Assembly: GCA_040289475.1 (NCBI GenBank)
Contig: PSLF01000007.1
Span: 1 to 64,000, forward strand
Direction of reading: 5' to 3'
Source: Acidimicrobiia bacterium
GTDB lineage: Bacteria; Actinomycetota; Acidimicrobiia; ATN3; PSLF01
Length of the DNA: 64,000 bases
A program made the translations under genes and the position numbers. Below are positions 27,928 through 38,512 of this stretch, piece by piece. Numbering within the stretch: the stretch's first letter is position 1; every line of letters starts with the position of its first letter. The notes under the pieces are model-generated. The model worked only from the letters and a program-made list of their open reading frames with translations. It ran no database searches and was not told where the DNA came from.

Positions 27928-28627
27928 CGCTAGTTTCTTCAACTTCCTCGGTGGTATCGCTGGGCAAAATCTCGGCGCTCTCTGAATTTCTACTTGCGTC
28001 AAGCTTTTTGCCCGCAATCTTCCCCAATGACTCAAGATCAGCGACAAGATACTCCGCGTCGACAACGTCATACGTGGTCAGTTGATCCACCCGTATAGCC
28101 TTCACCCACGGCAAATTTCTCACTGAAAGGGCCTCCCGAGAGCCCAGGTCTAGCACCACTGCGAGCACCTTTGTACCCGACACTCCCATGGACCCGAAGA
28201 GAGTTGCCGCTCGCTTGGTCGACGGGGTGTCATCGAAGGGCCACTCTTCGACAGCTAGAACGGCATCGTGTTGAGCTAGATCAGATAGGGCAGAGCGCAA
28301 AGCTAGCTTCTTCATCTTCTTCGGAACCCGCTGGGAATAATTTCGAGGCTTAGGCCCATGAGCTACTCCTCCACCCACCCAAAGTGGTGATCGGATCGAT
28401 CCAGCCCGGGCACGTCCCGTTCCCTTCTGCCTCCATGGCTTTGCTCCGCCACCACTCACCTCGGAGCGCCGCTTCGTCGAGTGCGTGCCAGCACGAGCCG
28501 CAGCTCTTTGAGCCACGACAACCTGGTGCACAACTGCAATATTGGGCTCCAAGCCAAAGACATCGTCGGGAAGATAGACTCGCCCGACTAGCTTTCCCTC
28601 TACGGAATAAAGCTTCGCTTCTGCCAC
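27908..28627 (-). CDS. rplD: 50S ribosomal protein L4
   Basis: L4 extends a loop into the peptide tunnel and, in gamma-proteobacteria, controls the S10 operon. The loop TKRRSEVSGGGAKPWRQKGTGRARAGSIRSPLWVGGGVAHGPKPR is well conserved. The 239 residues include an acidic C-terminal tail of about 25 residues beyond the usual end. Confidence 0.96.
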   Translation of the reverse strand: MAEAKLYSVEGKLVGRVYLPDDVFGLEPNIAVVHQVVVAQRAAARAGTHSTKRRSEVSGGGAKPWRQKGTGRARAGSIRSPLWVGGGVAHGPKPRNYSQRVPKKMKKLALRSALSDLAQHDAVLAVEEWPFDDTPSTKRAATLFGSMGVSGTKVLAVVLDLGSREALSVRNLPWVKAIRVDQLTTYDVVDAEYLVADLESLGKIAGKKLDASRNSESAEILPSDTTEEVEETSDAEDDS

Positions 28628-28652
28628 CTCTACCTTGCCTCAATCTCTAGCG

Positions 28653-29315
28653 CTAGGCACTCTTTCGAGATGCTTTAGATGCCTTATAAGCGGTCTTAAC
28701 TGTGACGACCGACCCGGTTGAACCGGGAACAGCACCCTTGAGCAGTAAAATGCCGCGTTCGGCATCCGCTTGTATAACAGTAAGACCACTCACCGTAACC
28801 GTCGAGTTGCCATGACGGCCTGCCATGCGCTTGCCTTTGAAAACTCTTGCGGGAGTAGCCGCCATGCCGATAGATCCCGGAGCTCTATGAACCCTGTGTG
28901 CACCATGACTTCCAGGTAAGCCGGCGAAACCGTGACGCTTCATGACGCCCTGGAAACCACGCCCTTTGCTTGTTCCAGTGACATCGACAAGATCACCGGC
29001 CTCGAAGACATCAGCTTTTACTTCGTCACCAGCGCTGTAGTCGGAGGCGTTGTCTACCCTCACTTCTTTGAGAACCAGATAGGACTCTATTCCAGCCTTT
29101 TTTATGTGTCCCTTCTCTGGTTTGTTATGGCGCGAGGGCTTGCGTTCACCAAAAGCCAATTGGAGAGCTTCGTAACCGTCTCGATCCACAGTCTTGACTT
29201 GGACCACTCTGCACGGAGAGACCTTTATAACGGTAACTGGAATCACCTCACCGCTGTCCGGTTCAAATATTTGGGTCATGCCGAGCTTTTGGCCAAGGAT
29301 TGCTTTTGTTGACAT
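28653..29315 (-). CDS. rplC: 50S ribosomal protein L3
   Basis: L3 is an early-assembly protein that reaches the peptidyl transferase centre. MSTKAILGQKLGMTQIF and the segment GTSKGRGFQGVMKRHGFAGLPGSHGAHRVHRAPGSIG are diagnostic. The 220 residues are normal. Confidence 0.97.
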   Translation of the reverse strand: MSTKAILGQKLGMTQIFEPDSGEVIPVTVIKVSPCRVVQVKTVDRDGYEALQLAFGERKPSRHNKPEKGHIKKAGIESYLVLKEVRVDNASDYSAGDEVKADVFEAGDLVDVTGTSKGRGFQGVMKRHGFAGLPGSHGAHRVHRAPGSIGMAATPARVFKGKRMAGRHGNSTVTVSGLTVIQADAERGILLLKGAVPGSTGSVVTVKTAYKASKASRKSA

Positions 29316-29331
29316 CTGTGCCGTACGTCCT

Positions 29332-29661
29332 CTACATCCGCTCTATCTTGATATTGACATCGACTCCTGCAGCTAGGTCCAGTCGCTGAAGCGAATCCAT
29401 GGTCTTTGGAGTAGCCTCGTAGATGTCGAGAAGCCGCTTGTGCACCTGAATCTCAAAGTGTTCTCGGCTGTCCTTGTCTTTGTGCGGAGATCTAATTACG
29501 CAGAAGCGATGCCGCTCGGTAGGAAGAGGAACAGGTCCTACTACTTTTGCATGGGTACGCACCACCGTCTCCACTATCTTCTTGGCCTCTTGGTCCAAGA
29601 TGCCGTGGTCGTACGCTTTCATCCGTATTCGAATTCGTTGTTTGTTAGATGACTCGGCCAA
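29332..29661 (-). CDS. rpsJ: 30S ribosomal protein S10
   Basis: S10 lies in the head of the small subunit and doubles as the NusB partner in antitermination. The stretch [16 protein letters not shown] and [39 protein letters not shown] are conserved. The 109 residues include a short N-terminal extension. It is the first gene of the S10 segment, downstream of the tandem hairpins that follow tuf. Confidence 0.97.
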   Translation of the reverse strand: MAESSNKQRIRIRMKAYDHGILDQEAKKIVETVVRTHAKVVGPVPLPTERHRFCVIRSPHKDKDSREHFEIQVHKRLLDIYEATPKTMDSLQRLDLAAGVDVNIKIERM

Positions 29662-29720
29662 CTCCGCTTCTTTCGTAGCTCTCGTCTTTATTGAGTCCCT
29701 AGAGCACCCCCGACATTACA

Positions 29721-29748
29721 AGGCCGGGCCTCCATCAAGACCCGGCCT
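29721..29748 (-). terminator. Terminator hairpin downstream of tuf (second of two)
   Basis: AGGCCGGG and CCCGGCCT form a perfect 8-bp G+C-rich stem with a 12-base loop. On the minus strand it is followed by TTGTAATG. It separates fusA-tuf from the S10 genes. Confidence 0.65.
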
Positions 29749-29759
29749 CTCCCAACAGC

Positions 29760-29778
29760 GCTTCGTAGCTTACGAAGC
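29760..29778 (-). terminator. Hairpin directly downstream of tuf (first of two)
   Basis: GCTTCGTA-GCT-TACGAAGC is a perfect 8-bp stem with a 3-base loop, 16 bases after the tuf stop. Together with the next stem it forms a tandem stop or mRNA-end protector. Confidence 0.55.
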
Positions 29779-29794
29779 CCTGGGCGTCTAGGCA

Positions 29795-30982
29795 CTACTT
29801 GATAACTTTGACGACCCTTCCTGCACCTACTGTACGGCCGCCTTCACGGATTGCAAATCGCAGCCCCTCTTCCATGGCGATTGGCTGAATCAGCTCAACT
29901 CGCATCTCGATGTGGTCGCCTGGCATGACCATCTCCGTCCCTTCTGGCAGATGTACTGTGCCAGTAACATCAGTCGTTCGGAAGTAAAACTGAGGACGAT
30001 AGCCATCGAAGAACGCCGTGTGTCGCCCCCCTTCTTCCTTGGTTAGAACGTAGACTTGGGCATTGAACTCGGTGTGAGGGGTAATAGAACCCGGCTGCGC
30101 TAAGACCATGCCGCGCTCGACTTCTTCTTTTTTGATACCGCGCAACAGCACACCCGCATTGTCGCCGGCTTGGATGAAATCGAGCGACTTTCTAAACATT
30201 TCGAGATCCGTCGCAACTGTCTTGCGTGTTTCTCTCAACCCCACTATCTCAACTTCGGACATCTTCTCGAGCTTGCCACGCTCCACACGCCCCGTGACCA
30301 CTGTTCCTCGTCCCTGGATCGAGAACACATCCTCAATAGGCATCAGGAAAGGTTTGTCGATCTCGCGGACGGGCTCGGGGATGAAGTTATCGCACGCCTC
30401 CATAAGCTCGAGGATGCTCTTCTTCGCCTCCTCGTCACCTTCGAGCGCCTTCAATGCCGAGCCCTTTATTACGGGAACATCGTCACCTGGAAACTCGTAC
30501 TTGTTTAGAAGGTCTCGCACTTCAAGCTCGACTAGGTCGAGAATCTCTTGATCGTCGACCATATCTACTTTGTTTAGAAACACGACTATATAAGGAACTC
30601 CAACCTGTCGGGCTAGAAGGACATGCTCGTGGGTCTGGGGCATCGGACCGTCAGCAGCCGACACCACCAGGATCGCGCCATCCATCTGAGCGGCCCCAGT
30701 GATCATATTCTTTATGTAGTCGGCGTGCCCCGGACAGTCGACGTGTGCATAGTGGCGGTTGGCCGTCTCGTACTCGACGTGAGCGATGGCTATAGTAATG
30801 CCTCTTTCTTTTTCCTCTGGCGCCTTGTCAATCTCCTCGAAGGGGGTGTAGTGAACGGCAGGGTTCTGCTCGGCCAGAACCTTTGTTATCGCTGCTGTCA
30901 ATGTCGTTTTGCCGTGATCAATATGGCCTATTGTTCCTATGTTGAGGTGAGGCTTGCTCCTCTCGAACTTTTGCTTCCCCAT
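29795..30982 (-). CDS. tuf: Elongation factor Tu
   Basis: EF-Tu brings aminoacyl-tRNA to the ribosome as a GTP complex. The G motifs are GHIDHGKT (residues 18-25), the DCPGHADY switch region and NKVDMVDD, followed by the two barrel domains ending in [11 protein letters not shown]. The 395 residues are the usual length. Only one tuf gene is in the window, next to fusA as in the str operon. Confidence 0.98.
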   Translation of the reverse strand: MGKQKFERSKPHLNIGTIGHIDHGKTTLTAAITKVLAEQNPAVHYTPFEEIDKAPEEKERGITIAIAHVEYETANRHYAHVDCPGHADYIKNMITGAAQMDGAILVVSAADGPMPQTHEHVLLARQVGVPYIVVFLNKVDMVDDQEILDLVELEVRDLLNKYEFPGDDVPVIKGSALKALEGDEEAKKSILELMEACDNFIPEPVREIDKPFLMPIEDVFSIQGRGTVVTGRVERGKLEKMSEVEIVGLRETRKTVATDLEMFRKSLDFIQAGDNAGVLLRGIKKEEVERGMVLAQPGSITPHTEFNAQVYVLTKEEGGRHTAFFDGYRPQFYFRTTDVTGTVHLPEGTEMVMPGDHIEMRVELIQPIAMEEGLRFAIREGGRTVGAGRVVKVIK

Positions 30983-31048
30983 CTCTTATTCGCTCCTCTC
31001 GCCTAAGAGTCTTTCACCGCCAAACTAGAAACTAGCGTCAAATAGCCC

Positions 31049-33223
31049 TCACTCGCCCCGAACTCGGGCGACAATCTCGGACGCGACGTTCTCGGGTACT
31101 TCTTGATAAGAATCGAACTGCATGGTGTAGGTCGCCCTACCCTGAGTTCGCGAGCGAAGATCTGTAGCATACCCGAACATCTCTGCCAGAGGCACTTTGG
31201 CCCGTACAACCTTAGAGTTTCCTCGGGCCTCTGTCCCCTCAATTCTCGCTCGCCTAGAGGAGAGATCGGATATCACGTCGCCAAGATAGTCCTCTGGCGT
31301 CACAACTTCAACTGACATTATCGGTTCCAATAGTTTGGGAATCGCTTTCCTCGACGCTTCCTTGAAGGCCTGCGACGCCGCTATCTTATATGCCATCTCC
31401 GAGGAATCGACTTCATGGTAGGAGCCGTCGGTAAGCGTGACTCTAACGTCAACCACCGGATATCCAGCCAAGACTCCCGATTCCATCGCCTCTTGGACAC
31501 CCTGATCTACAGCGGGCACAAACTCTTTGGGGATCTTGCCTCCGACAATCTTGTCCACGAACTCGAATCCCCCTCCTCTAGATAGAGGCTCCACATCGAT
31601 AACTACATGTCCATACTGGCCTCTACCTCCTGTCTGACGTATATAGCGTCCTTCGACCCCTTTTACTGGCTGCGAGATCGTTTCTCGGTAAGCTACTTGA
31701 GGCTTGCCGATGTTAGCGTCGACACCAAACTCTCGTACAAGGCGATCGACGATAACTTCTAGGTGTAGCTCGCCCATTCCGGCAATGATTGTCTGCCCCG
31801 TTTCTTCGTCAGTCTTGACTACGAATGTCGGATCCTCGGCCGCAAGTGCCTGTAGCGACTTCGAAAGTTTGTCTTGGTCCGCCTTCGTTTTAGGCTCTAT
31901 GGCGACCGAGATTACAGGAGCAGCAAACTCTATGGGCTCGAGACGAATGGGATTTTGGAGATCGCACAAAGTGTCCCCGGTTGTCACATCCTTAAGGCCG
32001 ACGACGGCCACAATATCTCCGGTAAACGCTGCGTCTTTGTCCTCCCGGTGATTTGCGTGCATCTGAAGAATTCGTCCAACTCTTTCTGTCTTTCGAGTGT
32101 TGGAGTTCAAGACCTTGTCTCCCTTTTTTAGGACGCCCGAGTAAATGCGGATGTAAGTGAGTTTTCCTACGTGAGGATCGGACATGATCTTGAAAGCCAA
32201 AGCGCAAAATGGCTCGTCATCAGAAGGATTTCTCACAACTATCTCGTCCCCATCGAGGTTGCTACCCTCAATAGCGGGGATGTCCAATGGGCTCGGCAAA
32301 TAGTCGATGATTGCATCGAGAAGTGGCTGGATTCCCTTATTCCTAAAGGCGCTGCCGCACAGGACAGGAGTAAGCTCGTTGCTAATCGTCGCGCGTCTCA
32401 AAGCTGCTTTTAGATCTGACGCAGAAACATCAGTATTTTCTACGTACTTCTCGAGAAGCTCTTCATCGTGCTCGGCAACCAGCTCCACTAGCCGCGCCCT
32501 AGCCTCTTCGGCAACTTTTGCCTCTTCTGGTTCAAGTTCACGGTCAATCCAGGTGTCGCCTTTCTCATCAGTCCAAATGTGAGCCTTGAGAGTTAGAAGG
32601 TCTATTACGCCTTCGAAGTGAGCCTCGGACCCTACAGGGAGCTGGACGACTGCAGGGTTGGCCTCGAGCTTGGTAGCTATGCTTTCAACCGCTGCGCTAA
32701 AGTCAGCCCCGATCCGATCCATCTTGTTGATGAAGCAAATTCTGGGTACGCCGTATCGGTCGCCCTGGCGCCAAACCGTTTCGGTCTGGGGTTCTACGCC
32801 GGCAACGGCATCGAATACAGCTACTGCCCCGTCGAGTACTCTAAGGCTGCGTTCGACCTCCACGGTGAAATCGACGTGGCCGGGGGTGTCGATAATGTTA
32901 ATCCAGTGGTCTTTCCACTTGCACGTGGTGGCAGCAGAGGTAATCGTGATCCCCCGCTCCTGCTCCTGGCGCATCCAGTCCATTACTGCCGAGCCCTCGT
33001 GGACCTCGCCCATCTTGTATGTCTTCCCCGTGTAGTAAAGGATCCGCTCGGTGGTAGTTGTCTTCCCGGCGTCGATATGAGCCATGATGCCGATATTGCG
33101 CGTGCGGGCCAAAGGAAACTCACGTATCGAAAAACTAGTTCCCCGTTTGCGAAGAGGTTTTCCTGAAGCAACACTATGGCCCGAGCCCTCACTCTCTATT
33201 TCCGTCCTTACTGCTTCAGTCAT
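31049..33223 (-). CDS. fusA: Elongation factor G
   Basis: EF-G is the GTPase that drives translocation. The G motifs [23 protein letters not shown] and [10 protein letters not shown] are present, and all five domains follow. I start at the ATG of [15 protein letters not shown]; this leaves about 33 residues before the normal N-terminus, so the protein has a polar extension. The frame is open 19 codons further upstream. The 274 bases between it and rpsG are long for this operon; I see no clear promoter or hairpin there. Confidence 0.96.
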   Translation of the reverse strand: MTEAVRTEIESEGSGHSVASGKPLRKRGTSFSIREFPLARTRNIGIMAHIDAGKTTTTERILYYTGKTYKMGEVHEGSAVMDWMRQEQERGITITSAATTCKWKDHWINIIDTPGHVDFTVEVERSLRVLDGAVAVFDAVAGVEPQTETVWRQGDRYGVPRICFINKMDRIGADFSAAVESIATKLEANPAVVQLPVGSEAHFEGVIDLLTLKAHIWTDEKGDTWIDRELEPEEAKVAEEARARLVELVAEHDEELLEKYVENTDVSASDLKAALRRATISNELTPVLCGSAFRNKGIQPLLDAIIDYLPSPLDIPAIEGSNLDGDEIVVRNPSDDEPFCALAFKIMSDPHVGKLTYIRIYSGVLKKGDKVLNSNTRKTERVGRILQMHANHREDKDAAFTGDIVAVVGLKDVTTGDTLCDLQNPIRLEPIEFAAPVISVAIEPKTKADQDKLSKSLQALAAEDPTFVVKTDEETGQTIIAGMGELHLEVIVDRLVREFGVDANIGKPQVAYRETISQPVKGVEGRYIRQTGGRGQYGHVVIDVEPLSRGGGFEFVDKIVGGKIPKEFVPAVDQGVQEAMESGVLAGYPVVDVRVTLTDGSYHEVDSSEMAYKIAASQAFKEASRKAIPKLLEPIMSVEVVTPEDYLGDVISDLSSRRARIEGTEARGNSKVVRAKVPLAEMFGYATDLRSRTQGRATYTMQFDSYQEVPENVASEIVARVRGE

Positions 33224-33497
33224 CGATACCTCGCAATCCAACGTCCGCAAGCACCACGCACACCTTGCAACTACAACCATCCAACGCGCTTCGTCGATTT
33301 CTAACCTATGGTCGAAACTCGTTTAACTGTTCCGTGCATCCGCCGTTCAAGCAGAACCCTCTGTCGGATCGAACCCCTAATCGCTCATTCGTTGCTCAGG
33401 TCGTGCATGTTTTCTCGAACCAGAGCACTATCGAATGCGCGGTGTCGAGGATTTAGCGTGACGGACCCCGCACTACCGTGATGCCGAAGAGCGTCAG

Positions 33498-33968
33498 TCA
33501 CCACCGATAGTGAGCAAACGCCCTGTTGGCCTCCGCCATCTTGTGCAGGTCGTCCCTGCGTTTGACCGAGGGGCCTACTCCCTTAGAAGCGTCCAAAATC
33601 TCTGCTGCCAGTTTCTCGAACATCGGCTTTGCCTTGCGCTGGCGTGCATTTGCCACTATCCACCGAACAGCTAGCGTCTGGGCTCTTCTCGGAGGAACCT
33701 CGACGGGAACTTGGTAGGTAGCGCCACCCACCCTTCTGCTGCGAACCTCTAGAACCGGCTTGACGTTGTCTACTGCCCGCCTAAGTACAGCAACAGGATC
33801 TTCCCGCTCTGCCTGGGCAACTAGCTCCAACGACTTATAAACGATTCTTTCGGCAAGTGCTTTCTTTCCGTCCCGCATTACTTTGTTGATGAATTGAGTC
33901 ACGAGTGGCGACCTGTAGAGCGGGTCGGGTACTATCTCCCGTTTAGGAATTGGGCCTCTGCGTGGCAT
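33498..33968 (-). CDS. rpsG: 30S ribosomal protein S7
   Basis: S7 starts assembly of the 16S rRNA 3' domain and regulates the str operon in E. coli. [36 protein letters not shown] and the C-terminal [15 protein letters not shown] are diagnostic. The 156 residues match the family exactly. Confidence 0.98.
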   Translation of the reverse strand: MPRRGPIPKREIVPDPLYRSPLVTQFINKVMRDGKKALAERIVYKSLELVAQAEREDPVAVLRRAVDNVKPVLEVRSRRVGGATYQVPVEVPPRRAQTLAVRWIVANARQRKAKPMFEKLAAEILDASKGVGPSVKRRDDLHKMAEANRAFAHYRW

Positions 33969-34017
33969 CGCGTCTTACCGAGTCTTACCGAGTCTTCCAG
34001 ACGAGTTAGGGCAGGAA

Positions 34018-34392
34018 CTAGCCCGCTTCTCGTTTAGTTCCGTACCGGGAGCGGGCCTTCTTTCTACCCGATACTCCCGCCGCATCCAATGCACCGCGAA
34101 CAACCTTGTACCGATAACCGGGAAGGTCTTTCACTCTTCCCCCACGAACCAGTACTATCGAGTGTTCTTGGAGGTTGTGACCCTCCCCTGGGATGTACGC
34201 TCCGACTTCTATTCCTGAGGTGAGGCGGACTCTTGCAACTTTTCTGATAGCAGAATTGGGTTTCTTTGGAGTCTGAGTTGCCACACGCACGCACACGCCC
34301 CGTCTTTGCGGAGATCCCTTGAGCGCGGGTGTTTTCGTCTTATCTTTTTTGGGCTTGCGTGGATTTCTTATTAGTTGACTTACAGTAGGCAA
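34018..34392 (-). CDS. rpsL: 30S ribosomal protein S12
   Basis: S12 lies in the decoding centre. [29 protein letters not shown] and [16 protein letters not shown] are conserved, and both lysines linked to streptomycin sensitivity (in TPKKPNS and GRVKDLPG) are present. The TTG start gives 124 residues, the family length, with GGAGG upstream; a GTG six codons earlier is also possible. Confidence 0.97.
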   Translation of the reverse strand: MPTVSQLIRNPRKPKKDKTKTPALKGSPQRRGVCVRVATQTPKKPNSAIRKVARVRLTSGIEVGAYIPGEGHNLQEHSIVLVRGGRVKDLPGYRYKVVRGALDAAGVSGRKKARSRYGTKREAG

Positions 34393-34573
34393 CGAATCAA
34401 ACGCCTCCACTCAGCGTCACTATCCCGACGAACACGGTACATTTACAAGGTCAGCGATCGAGTAGCGAGATTCGAAGGTTACCTGCAAGAGCACGAGCCG
34501 TCCAACGGAAATCCACCCATGGGCCGTGTTACCGATGACTCTCTCTAAAGCTTCGGTTGTATGCTCGCTTGCC

Positions 34574-37500
34574 CTACGACTGCTCTTCGATCTCGCTTGC
34601 CATTTCCGCAAGCACCTCTGCGAGATCTTCGGACGCGGCCTCGCTGCCGTCTTCATCTCCGACTGCCCACGGCTGAAGCGAGACCAAATCCGGCACCTGC
34701 GGTGCCACTACCTTAACAGCTCTATATCGCTTCATCCCAGTGCCAGCCGGAATGAGCTTGCCGATGATCACATTCTCTTTGAGTCCAGAGAGCGTATCGA
34801 CTTTGCCCGCTACTGAAGCCTCGGTGAGAACGCGGGTCGTCTCCTGAAAGCTTGCTGCAGACAGCCAAGAGTCGGTGGCCAGGCTCGCCTTGGTAATTCC
34901 CATTAGCTCAGGTCGCCCTTCGGCCGGCCGCTTTCCAGCCTCCACAAGCTCGCGGTTGACTCTACGAAACTCCCGCTGATCGACCCTGTCTCCAGGCAGG
35001 AATTCAGAGTCCCCCGGGTCTTGGATCAATACCTTCCTCAGCATCTGACGAACGATAATCTCTATGTGCTTGTCGTGGATGGCTACACCCTGATTCCTAT
35101 AAACTGCCTGTACCTCATCCACGAGATAGTTCTGGGCAGCTCGTATCCCCTCGATCTCGAGGATTTCTCTCGGATCTTTGGGACCCTCCGTAAGCGCTGT
35201 GCCTGCTGCGACCTCTTGGCCATTTCTTACAAGCAACAAATCCCTACGCCTGCAGACATACTCTCTCTCTTCGTCCCCGCTCTTGACCTTCACGAGAACA
35301 GTACCGTCCTCCTGGTCAGAAATGGATACTTTCCCTGAAATCTCCGAGATGATCGCCTTTCCCTTCGGCTCTCTCGCCTCGAAAAGCTCTACGACTCTGG
35401 GAAGACCATGGGTGATGTCCTCCGCCGCCACACCTCCGGTGTGGAAGGTTCGCATGGTGAGCTGAGTCCCGGGTTCTCCAATGGACTGGGCCGCTATTAT
35501 GCCCACTGCTTCCCCAATTGGGACTGGCTCTCGAGTAGCAAGCGACAGCCCGTAACAGGCTTGACAGACCCCTTGGGCGGTCTCACATGTGAGTACTGAC
35601 CTGACGGAGACGCTATCGACGCCCTCGGCGACCCTCTGCCGACCCTTTTCCTTTATCCGCGCTGCGGCGAGTATAGTGTCCAGCTCTCGCTTACCGATTA
35701 TGGTGCCTTTCTTGAACAAAGTTTTATTGCTGGAAGGATCTTTTACATCTTCTGCAAGCACTCGCCCGTAAAGGCGCATCTCTGGCCGCTCGCTCGTGGT
35801 TGGAATCTTTATGCCCCTGTCAGAACCGCAATCCTCCTCGAGGACTATCACTTCTTGAGCCACGTCGACTAAGCGGCGTGTGAGGTAACCAGAGTCAGCT
35901 GTCCTCAATGCGGTGTCGGCCAAGCCCTTCCTAGCGCCGTGAGTAGAAATGAAGTATTCGAGAACAGAGAGCCCCTCGGCGAAGTTGGACTTGATGGGCC
36001 GGACAATGATTTCGCCTTTGGGATTCGCCACCAGACCCCTCATACCGGCAAGCTGCCGAACCTGCATGATATTTCCTCGGGCTCCCGAGCCGACCATCAT
36101 GTGAAGTGGAGAGAACTTGGTAGACTCTAGCTCCCGCTCGGTCGCCTCGGACACCCGCGTGGTAGCCTCTGTCCAGATCTCAATCAGCTCTTCTCTCCGC
36201 TCCGACTCCGATATAAGGCCAGCTTGGTAGTCTTGCTCTACTTGCTCTGCCCGGCGCTCAAATTCCTCCAAAATCTCAGATTTGGCGCTCGGTGTACGAA
36301 CGTCGCTCATGGAGATGGTCAGACCAACCTTGGTCGCGTATTCAAAGCCTAGGTGTTTCAGCGAATCAAGGGATTTGGCCACTTCTGCTTTAGGGTAGCG
36401 ATCGGTCAGCTCATCAACTATCGAGGCTATCTGCCGCTTCCGGACAGTCTCATTAATGAAGGGAAAATCAGGAGGAAGAGCTTCGTTGAAAATGACTCGC
36501 CCGACAGTGGTTTCTACAACCGGACCGCTGCCATTTTCTTCAGCTACCAGCCCCCCGGCGGATCGGGACTCCGCCCTTGCCAAATCGGATGTACTTCCAC
36601 GCACATCCCCCCGCGCCTTCAGAGCGGGAAGCCTTAAGCGGATCTTGTCATGAAGGCGGATTTCGCCTAGCTCGAATGCGAAGAGCACTTCATTTGGAGA
36701 AGCAAAAGTCGTAGCGAATATTTCGTCCGACTCTCCAGCCTCCTCGGTGAGGTAGTACAAGCCTATGACCATGTCCTGGGTAGGGGTGACTATAGGTTGG
36801 GCACTGGCCGGGGACAAAATGTTGTGGGTTGACAGCATCAAGATTCTGGCTTCGGCTTGAGCCTCCGGGGAAATAGGCACATGCACAGCCATTTGATCCC
36901 CGTCAAAGTCCGCGTTGAATGCCGTGCACACTAGAGGATGGATCTGTATAGCCTTCCCATCGACTAAAACAGGCTCGAATGCTTGAATCCCCAGCCGGTG
37001 AAGAGTTGGGGCCCGGTTCAAAAGCACGGGATGCTCTTTTACGACCTCCTCTAGTATTGGCCAGACTTGGGGTCGCGCTCTCTCAACCATCCGCTTTGCA
37101 GACTTTATGTTCTGGGCGATTTCCAACTCCACGAGCCGCTTCATTACAAAAGGCTTGAATAGCTCTAGTGCCATAACACGCGGCAATCCGCACTGATGCA
37201 GCTCGAGCTGGGGTCCTACCACTATGACCGATCTCCCGGAATAGTCGACGCGCTTGCCCAGGAGATTCTGACGGAACCTCCCCTGTTTGCCCTTCAGCAT
37301 GTCGGACAGGGACTTCAGCGGCCTGTTTCCCGACCCAAGAACAGGGCGCCCTCTCCGTCCGTTGTCGAAGAGAGCATCCACTGCCTCCTGAAGCATCCGC
37401 TTTTCGTTGTTGACGATGATCTCCGGAGATTTCAGATCTAGCAGCCGCTTCAGCCTGTTGTTTCGGTTGATAACCCTTCGGTAAAGATCGTTTAGATCGG

Positions 37501-38512
37501 ACGTGGCGAAGCGGCCCCCATCCAGCTGTACCATAGGTCTTAGATCTGGGGGGATAACCGGAATGCAGGTGAGCACCATCGCTCTCGGGTCGTTGCCCGA
37601 GCTCAAGAAAGCGTTCACCACTTTCAGTCGCTTGATAGCCCGAGCCCTCTTTTGCCCCTTTGAATTTTCGATAATTTCTTGCAGATTCAGAGCCTCTTCC
37701 TCGAGGTCGATCGTTTCTATAAGATCGCGGATCGCCTTGGCGCCCATCCCTCCGTGGAAGTAGTCGGAGTACCTGTACTGAAGCTCCTTCCAAATGTTTT
37801 CCTTTTCGATGAGCTGTTTAGCGCGAAGTGATTTGAAGACGTCGAAGACCTCCTTTAGCTCTTCTTTTTGGTGCTCCGCTTTTTGACGATGCTCTTGGAT
37901 CGCTCGCTCCGCCCTCTTTCTACGAGCTTCTATTTCTGATTCCTTGGCTCCCTCTTCCTCGAGCTCTTCGATGTCGTCTTCAAGCCTTTCGATTTCCCGC
38001 TCGATCCTCTCGTCCCGATCTTCATCAATAGCGGCTAGCTCGATTCGAAGGTCGTCTTCCAGGCGAGGCAAGTCTTTCTTGCGCTTTTCCTCGTCGACGC
38101 TGACGATCAAAAACGCCCCGAAGTAAATGATCTTTTCTAGCTCCCGGGCAGTCATATCGAGGAGATAACCCAGGCGAGAGGGAACTCCTTTTACATACCA
38201 AATATGAGTGACCGGTGCAGCGAGCTCAATGTGGCCCATTCGCTCTCGTCGCACCTTCGAGCGGGTAACTTCCACGCCGCATCGCTCGCAAATAATCCCT
38301 TTAAAGCGAATCCTTTTGTATTTTCCACAGGCGCACTCCCAGTCCTTTGTAGGACCGAAAATCTTCTCGCAAAACAGACCGTCTTTTTCGGGCTTGAGTG
38401 TGCGGTAGTTGATCGTCTCTGGCTTCTTGACCTCTCCGTTAGACCACTTCTGGATCTGGTCCGGAGTGGCTAGCCCGATTTTTACAGTGTCGAAGTCGTT
38501 GACGTCTATCAC
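34574..38512 (-). CDS. rpoC: RNA polymerase beta-prime subunit
   Basis: This is the catalytic partner of RpoB. The N-terminal zinc ribbon ([23 protein letters not shown]), the bridge to [18 protein letters not shown], and the magnesium-binding [14 protein letters not shown] near residue 536 are present. The second zinc site ([13 protein letters not shown]) and [28 protein letters not shown] are also intact. The 1312 residues are typical for actinobacteria, and a coiled acidic insert (about residues 150-230) is rich in Glu and Arg. It overlaps rpoB by four bases. Confidence 0.98.
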   Translation of the reverse strand: MIDVNDFDTVKIGLATPDQIQKWSNGEVKKPETINYRTLKPEKDGLFCEKIFGPTKDWECACGKYKRIRFKGIICERCGVEVTRSKVRRERMGHIELAAPVTHIWYVKGVPSRLGYLLDMTARELEKIIYFGAFLIVSVDEEKRKKDLPRLEDDLRIELAAIDEDRDERIEREIERLEDDIEELEEEGAKESEIEARRKRAERAIQEHRQKAEHQKEELKEVFDVFKSLRAKQLIEKENIWKELQYRYSDYFHGGMGAKAIRDLIETIDLEEEALNLQEIIENSKGQKRARAIKRLKVVNAFLSSGNDPRAMVLTCIPVIPPDLRPMVQLDGGRFATSDLNDLYRRVINRNNRLKRLLDLKSPEIIVNNEKRMLQEAVDALFDNGRRGRPVLGSGNRPLKSLSDMLKGKQGRFRQNLLGKRVDYSGRSVIVVGPQLELHQCGLPRVMALELFKPFVMKRLVELEIAQNIKSAKRMVERARPQVWPILEEVVKEHPVLLNRAPTLHRLGIQAFEPVLVDGKAIQIHPLVCTAFNADFDGDQMAVHVPISPEAQAEARILMLSTHNILSPASAQPIVTPTQDMVIGLYYLTEEAGESDEIFATTFASPNEVLFAFELGEIRLHDKIRLRLPALKARGDVRGSTSDLARAESRSAGGLVAEENGSGPVVETTVGRVIFNEALPPDFPFINETVRKRQIASIVDELTDRYPKAEVAKSLDSLKHLGFEYATKVGLTISMSDVRTPSAKSEILEEFERRAEQVEQDYQAGLISESERREELIEIWTEATTRVSEATERELESTKFSPLHMMVGSGARGNIMQVRQLAGMRGLVANPKGEIIVRPIKSNFAEGLSVLEYFISTHGARKGLADTALRTADSGYLTRRLVDVAQEVIVLEEDCGSDRGIKIPTTSERPEMRLYGRVLAEDVKDPSSNKTLFKKGTIIGKRELDTILAAARIKEKGRQRVAEGVDSVSVRSVLTCETAQGVCQACYGLSLATREPVPIGEAVGIIAAQSIGEPGTQLTMRTFHTGGVAAEDITHGLPRVVELFEAREPKGKAIISEISGKVSISDQEDGTVLVKVKSGDEEREYVCRRRDLLLVRNGQEVAAGTALTEGPKDPREILEIEGIRAAQNYLVDEVQAVYRNQGVAIHDKHIEIIVRQMLRKVLIQDPGDSEFLPGDRVDQREFRRVNRELVEAGKRPAEGRPELMGITKASLATDSWLSAASFQETTRVLTEASVAGKVDTLSGLKENVIIGKLIPAGTGMKRYRAVKVVAPQVPDLVSLQPWAVGDEDGSEAASEDLAEVLAEMASEIEEQS

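Noticed and set aside
33330-33440. T-loop-like GGGGTTCGATCC on the minus strand between rpsG and fusA
   Set aside because: The flanking bases do not form a T stem, and no acceptor or anticodon stems can be drawn around it.
37083-37793. 236-codon open frame on the minus strand inside rpoC
   Set aside because: It is a frame-shifted reading of rpoC with no family resemblance; rpoC itself is intact there.
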